This document shows, piece after piece, positions 61,070-64,000 of a DNA stretch of 64,000 nt; the stretch's first letter is position 1; each line of letters opens with the position of its first letter. The translations under genes were made by a program, and so were the position numbers. The stretch lies in the NCBI RefSeq assembly GCF_048984525.1, contig NZ_JBMGJC010000002.1:124001-188000 (forward strand), given 5' to 3'. The DNA is from Syntrophopropionicum propionicicum_A (GTDB taxonomy: Bacteria > Bacillota > Desulfotomaculia > Desulfotomaculales > Pelotomaculaceae). A model generated the notes under the pieces. The model saw only the letters and a list, made by a program, of their open reading frames with translations, ran no database searches and had not been told where the DNA came from.

Positions 61070-61780
61070 ATGTTTAAAAAAGTATTATTGATATTATTAG
61101 GCATTGTCATTGGTGTATTTTTACTTGGTGCAGTTTCTTTATATGCAGCACAATCCATACAGTTGATAGTAAACGGTAAAGTAATACAAAGTGATGTGCC
61201 GCCTCAAATAATAGACGGCCGGACAATGATACCTGCTCGGTACCTGGCAGAAGCACTTGGAGCAACCGTTACCTGGGATGCATCGCGGAATGCGGTTATT
61301 GTCACCAGTAAAGATCAATATGCAGCACCAGTTAATAATAATACTAAAGGTACTGATCTTACATCTCTTGATTATGCAGGAACTAACAACCCAATTTATT
61401 TAAAAATTGATGTTTGGAAACAGGGTTGGGTTTTCCCTGATAATCAGTTTAAAATTGCTGGGAAATATTATAACAAAGGAATAGGATTTCAAGGTGTATA
61501 TTCTGATGCCAATATTGTATATAACCTTAACTCGTCTTATTCAAAAATTAGCGGATATTTTGGGATGGCAGATGGTAATGATAGGGAAACAAAAGCAATC
61601 GTTTATGGTGATGGCAATATGATTTACGAAAGTCCGATAATTAAGGCAGGCGAAGTTCCATATTTTGTTGATTTAAATGTAGCAGGTGTCAATCAATTAA
61701 AAATTGTCTTTATTCATTATGGGAAAGAAGGGTTTGGAGGAATAGATCCGATTTTTGCAAATCCCAAGTTATACAAATAA
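61070..61780 (+). CDS. Secreted stalk plus NPCBM-like protein (236 aa)
   Basis: ATG with AAGGGTGAT. Signal/anchor (ILLGIVIGVFLLGAVSLYAAQ), one stalk repeat (GRTMIPARYLAEALGATVTWD), then an NPCBM/NEW2-type carbohydrate-binding module (YNKGIGFQGVYSDANIVYNL, GYFGMADGNDRETKAIVYGD, DLNVAGVNQLKIVF). Likely cell-surface glycan binding. Confidence 0.85.
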   Translation: MFKKVLLILLGIVIGVFLLGAVSLYAAQSIQLIVNGKVIQSDVPPQIIDGRTMIPARYLAEALGATVTWDASRNAVIVTSKDQYAAPVNNNTKGTDLTSLDYAGTNNPIYLKIDVWKQGWVFPDNQFKIAGKYYNKGIGFQGVYSDANIVYNLNSSYSKISGYFGMADGNDRETKAIVYGDGNMIYESPIIKAGEVPYFVDLNVAGVNQLKIVFIHYGKEGFGGIDPIFANPKLYK

Positions 61781-61833
61781 TTATTAACAAGTTATACAAG
61801 TAATTATTAAATTAAAACATATAACTTAGAAAG

Positions 61834-61874
61834 AACCTGAGGAGCACGGAAATACCCTGCTTTGTTTTCAGGTT
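61834..61874 (+). other. Leader hairpin upstream of the 61943 gene
   Basis: AACCTGA / TCAGGTT outer stem with an inner AGCA..TGCT pairing. No T-run; the family of this possible leader element is not recognised. Confidence 0.35.
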
Positions 61875-61942
61875 GGCGAGGAGAAACCAAGTTTTAATAC
61901 CTTTATACTAACAAAAGACCAGTTTTTGGGGAGGTATGATTT

Positions 61943-62254
61943 ATGCCAAAAAAGGCTGTATTATTTGTAGCTGTATTGATATTAATGAGCATTAGCATAA
62001 TGGGTTGCGCTAAGGGTAATGAGTTTGTTGGGAAATGGGTTAATGACAAAGATAAAAATGATGTAGCTACAATAACTAGTAACGGGGATTCATATTATTG
62101 GGAGGATAAGGATGGTAAGTTTCCATCTACATATAAGGATGGTTTTTTAGCTATACACACAGGTATTGGCGATGTATATGCATCTATAAATAATACAGGA
62201 AAGATGGAACATACCGTCATGGGTAAAAAGGCAGGTACATACTCAAAAAAATAA
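61943..62254 (+). CDS. Small lipoprotein, stand-alone copy of the 54812 N-terminal module
   Basis: 103 aa, ATG with GGGAGGTATG. Lipobox SIMGC. Sequence EFVGKWVNDKDKNDVATI..WEDKDGKFPSTYKDG closely matches residues 25-105 of the 54812 lipoprotein. The 5' flanks and signal peptides are also similar, indicating duplication of the promoter-proximal part. Confidence 0.8.
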   Translation: MPKKAVLFVAVLILMSISIMGCAKGNEFVGKWVNDKDKNDVATITSNGDSYYWEDKDGKFPSTYKDGFLAIHTGIGDVYASINNTGKMEHTVMGKKAGTYSKK

Positions 62255-62261
62255 CTTAATC

Positions 62262-62423
62262 TCTGAAGGTTTGGCCGCCATCGAGCTTAATAATAAATAT
62301 TGTTTTATCCAGGATCACAGGAAAGATGACATAAACAGAAGAGAAAAGAAGGCAGAACAGCTTTGTAGTGGGCAGAGCGCATTAATGAACTTACCTATTA
62401 CCTCCACTAGAATGGCGCTGTGA
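62262..62423 (+). pseudogene. Possible WG-repeat gene remnant
   Basis: Open frame without start, ending TGA at 62421-62423; begins SEGLAAIELNNKYCFIQ, which resembles one WG-type repeat (GLA..E.NGK.GYI). Only one unit is seen, so identification is weak. Confidence 0.3.
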
Positions 62424-62501
62424 AATAAACTTGGCATATTGAATAAATTCTTCCTGGACGGTATACATTGGTATTTTTTAGATTTAAGGGTGTGGAAATA
62501 T

Positions 62502-63581
62502 ATGAAAAAGATTTTTAGCTTATTATTGTTTTTTTGTCTGTTTTCCCTGACTGCGTGTCAGAGTAATACTTCAACAAAAAGTGAAAGTCAAGGCGTCACC
62601 GACCCAAGTATAAATAATCTTATTCAAGAATTAAAGAGTGAAGACGTAAAATTTAAAAGTAGTCAACCAGGTTCCGTTAATAGCGAAATCAATAAAAAAT
62701 GTCATAAAATATTATTTTCAATAATCAACAATTACAGCTCCATCGGAATGCCTGCTAATTTAATAGTTGGTCAAGAATCTAACATGTATTTGAAAATAAG
62801 TGAACCTGTTAGAACAGGTGATACCTGGTCCAGAATTGTCGAATATGGATCCAGGGAGCCTAATATGGGAAGATCAACAAAGGTATACATACAGAATTAT
62901 GAAAATAGTATTGTTAAAGTAACAGAGGCTTTAGAAGCACTAACCAATGCCACCAATATTCCCAAAATAGTGATTGCTCAAATATTTGAATTTAAGGGTA
63001 ACTACTATGCTGTTATCGGTGAAGAAAGACATGGTGATGAAACAAGGAACTTGTATTTAAAGACATATAAATATTCTAACAACAATTGGGAACCGATTCA
63101 AGTTGGTAATGTCAGCAATACATCTCTACTTGAATTAAAGGGCAGTAACTTTTCAGAAGAAAGCACTTTTAATTATGAAAGAAATGATACTGGTCTTTAT
63201 TTCTATATCAGGAACAAACAAGGGTCAATTCTAGAACGAAGATACCTTGACTTCACTGGGGATAAGCCAATCATGAGAACCGAGAACTCTGTACATTCTT
63301 CTAATGGACCTTCAATTGAAGAAGATACTAATGTGGGCTATCTGGTGATAGGAATTTGTTCGCAAGACTCACAGGATGTTTTACGTGAGTTGGAATTAAG
63401 AAATCAAAGCGGGTTTAAAACTTATATGATCTACTCATCAGATTGGTCAAACCTTGCACCTGGTTGGTATGCCCTAATTTATGGAAAGTACAACAATGCA
63501 GAGGATGCAAACAATGCGGCAAATAATATTAAGTCCAGAGGAATTGATGTTTATGTTAAACATTCAGGAAGACATAAATAA
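62502..63581 (+). CDS. Lipoprotein with SPOR-like C-terminus (about 359 aa)
   Basis: ATG 62502 is preferred to TTG 62439 because it begins a classic lipoprotein signal (MKKIFSLLLFFCLFSLTAC). The last 85 residues (YLVIGICSQDSQDVLRELEL, GWYALIYGKYNNAEDANNAA, RGIDVYVKHSG) resemble a SPOR peptidoglycan-binding domain. The middle part is unrecognised. Confidence 0.72.
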   Translation: MKKIFSLLLFFCLFSLTACQSNTSTKSESQGVTDPSINNLIQELKSEDVKFKSSQPGSVNSEINKKCHKILFSIINNYSSIGMPANLIVGQESNMYLKISEPVRTGDTWSRIVEYGSREPNMGRSTKVYIQNYENSIVKVTEALEALTNATNIPKIVIAQIFEFKGNYYAVIGEERHGDETRNLYLKTYKYSNNNWEPIQVGNVSNTSLLELKGSNFSEESTFNYERNDTGLYFYIRNKQGSILERRYLDFTGDKPIMRTENSVHSSNGPSIEEDTNVGYLVIGICSQDSQDVLRELELRNQSGFKTYMIYSSDWSNLAPGWYALIYGKYNNAEDANNAANNIKSRGIDVYVKHSGRHK

Positions 63582-63634
63582 TTTAATATTAATATAAACA
63601 AGAAATATATTAAATATTGAGGAGTTTAAACAAT

Positions 63635-64000
63635 ATGCAAATTAAAAGAAAAGCTATAGCTTTAGTCAATAAATTGGCAAAAATTTTAACTTTATTGTTA
63701 TCATTATTGATGTTCTTGTGTTTTGCTAAAACTTCATTTGCCTCGAGTTTAGCGGACAATTATTTATTAAGTCAAAAAGAATATGATAGTTATAACTGGA
63801 ACGAGGTTTCGTGTATCCAATCAGATATTGTTTATAAAGGTGGAAAATGGGAAGAACAGAAATGGTTTAACTATGCAGGAGAGGCAAGAACTGATAAATT
63901 TACAAAGTCAGAAGGTGCAACTATTGAATTTATAACTCCTATTACTGATGAAATTATAATTGAACTTAGTACCCGAGGTGCATGGACAAGATCCTCATCA
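63635..64000 (+). CDS. Secreted protein, truncated by the window end
   Basis: ATG with GAGGAG 12 nt upstream. Signal peptide (LAKILTLLLSLLMFLCFAKTSFA), then SSLADNYLLSQKEYDSYNW. The frame is open to the last base (122 codons visible). Family not recognised. Confidence 0.7.
   Translation, partial: MQIKRKAIALVNKLAKILTLLLSLLMFLCFAKTSFASSLADNYLLSQKEYDSYNWNEVSCIQSDIVYKGGKWEEQKWFNYAGEARTDKFTKSEGATIEFITPITDEIIIELSTRGAWTRSSS

Noticed and set aside
61834..61874. Known riboswitch upstream of the 61943 lipoprotein
   Set aside because: Only a hairpin can be supported; no known aptamer consensus was matched.

Overview
The window looks like part of a large mobile or accessory region (conjugative plasmid or integrative conjugative element) of an anaerobic Clostridia/Firmicutes bacterium, plausibly a Desulfotomaculum/Pelotomaculum-type Peptococcaceae. 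The pointers are strong AGGAGG ribosome binding sites, many TTG/GTG starts, AbrB, RecU and RecD2 proteins, secreted proteins with copper-amine-oxidase-like 'stalk' domains, and a probable selenocysteine codon. The organism is inferred; no rRNA or tRNA is present to settle it. No relaxase, coupling protein, replication initiator or integrase is visible, so the element continues outside the window or lacks them.

Layout. 0-0.5 kb: a probable structured RNA closed by a long-range stem. 0.6-14.9 kb: nucleic-acid genes and small hypotheticals (RecD2 helicase, RNase H-like gene broken by a TnpB transposon, RecU, HNH protein, DUF2325, AbrB, NERD, Dam-type methylase, HhH glycosylase). 15-21.1 kb: type IV secretion genes (two VirB2-like pilins, PrgI/VirB3-like, VirB4 ATPase, VirB6/TrbL-like). 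21.15-27.96 kb: a restriction-modification island (two Eco57I-like methylases and a convergent PLD-fold nuclease), bracketed by an 11-bp perfect inverted repeat and splitting the T4SS operon. 28.0-29.7 kb: the operon resumes with a lytic transglycosylase/M23 peptidase (VirB1-like).

29.8-40.5 kb: first Tad pilus cluster, with four consecutive CpaE/TadZ-type proteins, TadA, CpaB, TadB, TadC, prepilin peptidase and TadE/TadG-like pseudopilins. 40.5-48.3 kb: secreted stalk-domain and Ig-like proteins, including two paralogous coiled-coil/Ig proteins, one frameshifted. 48.4-53.7 kb: second Tad cluster (CpaB, TadA, TadB, TadC, two prepilins, TadE/TadG-like). It ends with the most striking gene of the window (53752-54177): a membrane-anchored thioredoxin-fold protein whose CxxC is written UGA-K-H-C, followed by a bacterial SECIS-like hairpin at the expected distance. 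It appears to be an undescribed selenoprotein tied to a Tad pilus.

54.2-64 kb: more AT-rich, monocistronic-looking lipoproteins and secreted proteins (WD40, PQQ-type propeller, stalk, NPCBM and SPOR-like modules), with gene remnants between them.

A second theme is translation initiation. At least six genes have strong, well-spaced ribosome binding sites in front of CTG or ATT/ATC codons rather than ATG/GTG/TTG, and in several cases the family's N-terminus is only complete if the near-cognate codon is used.
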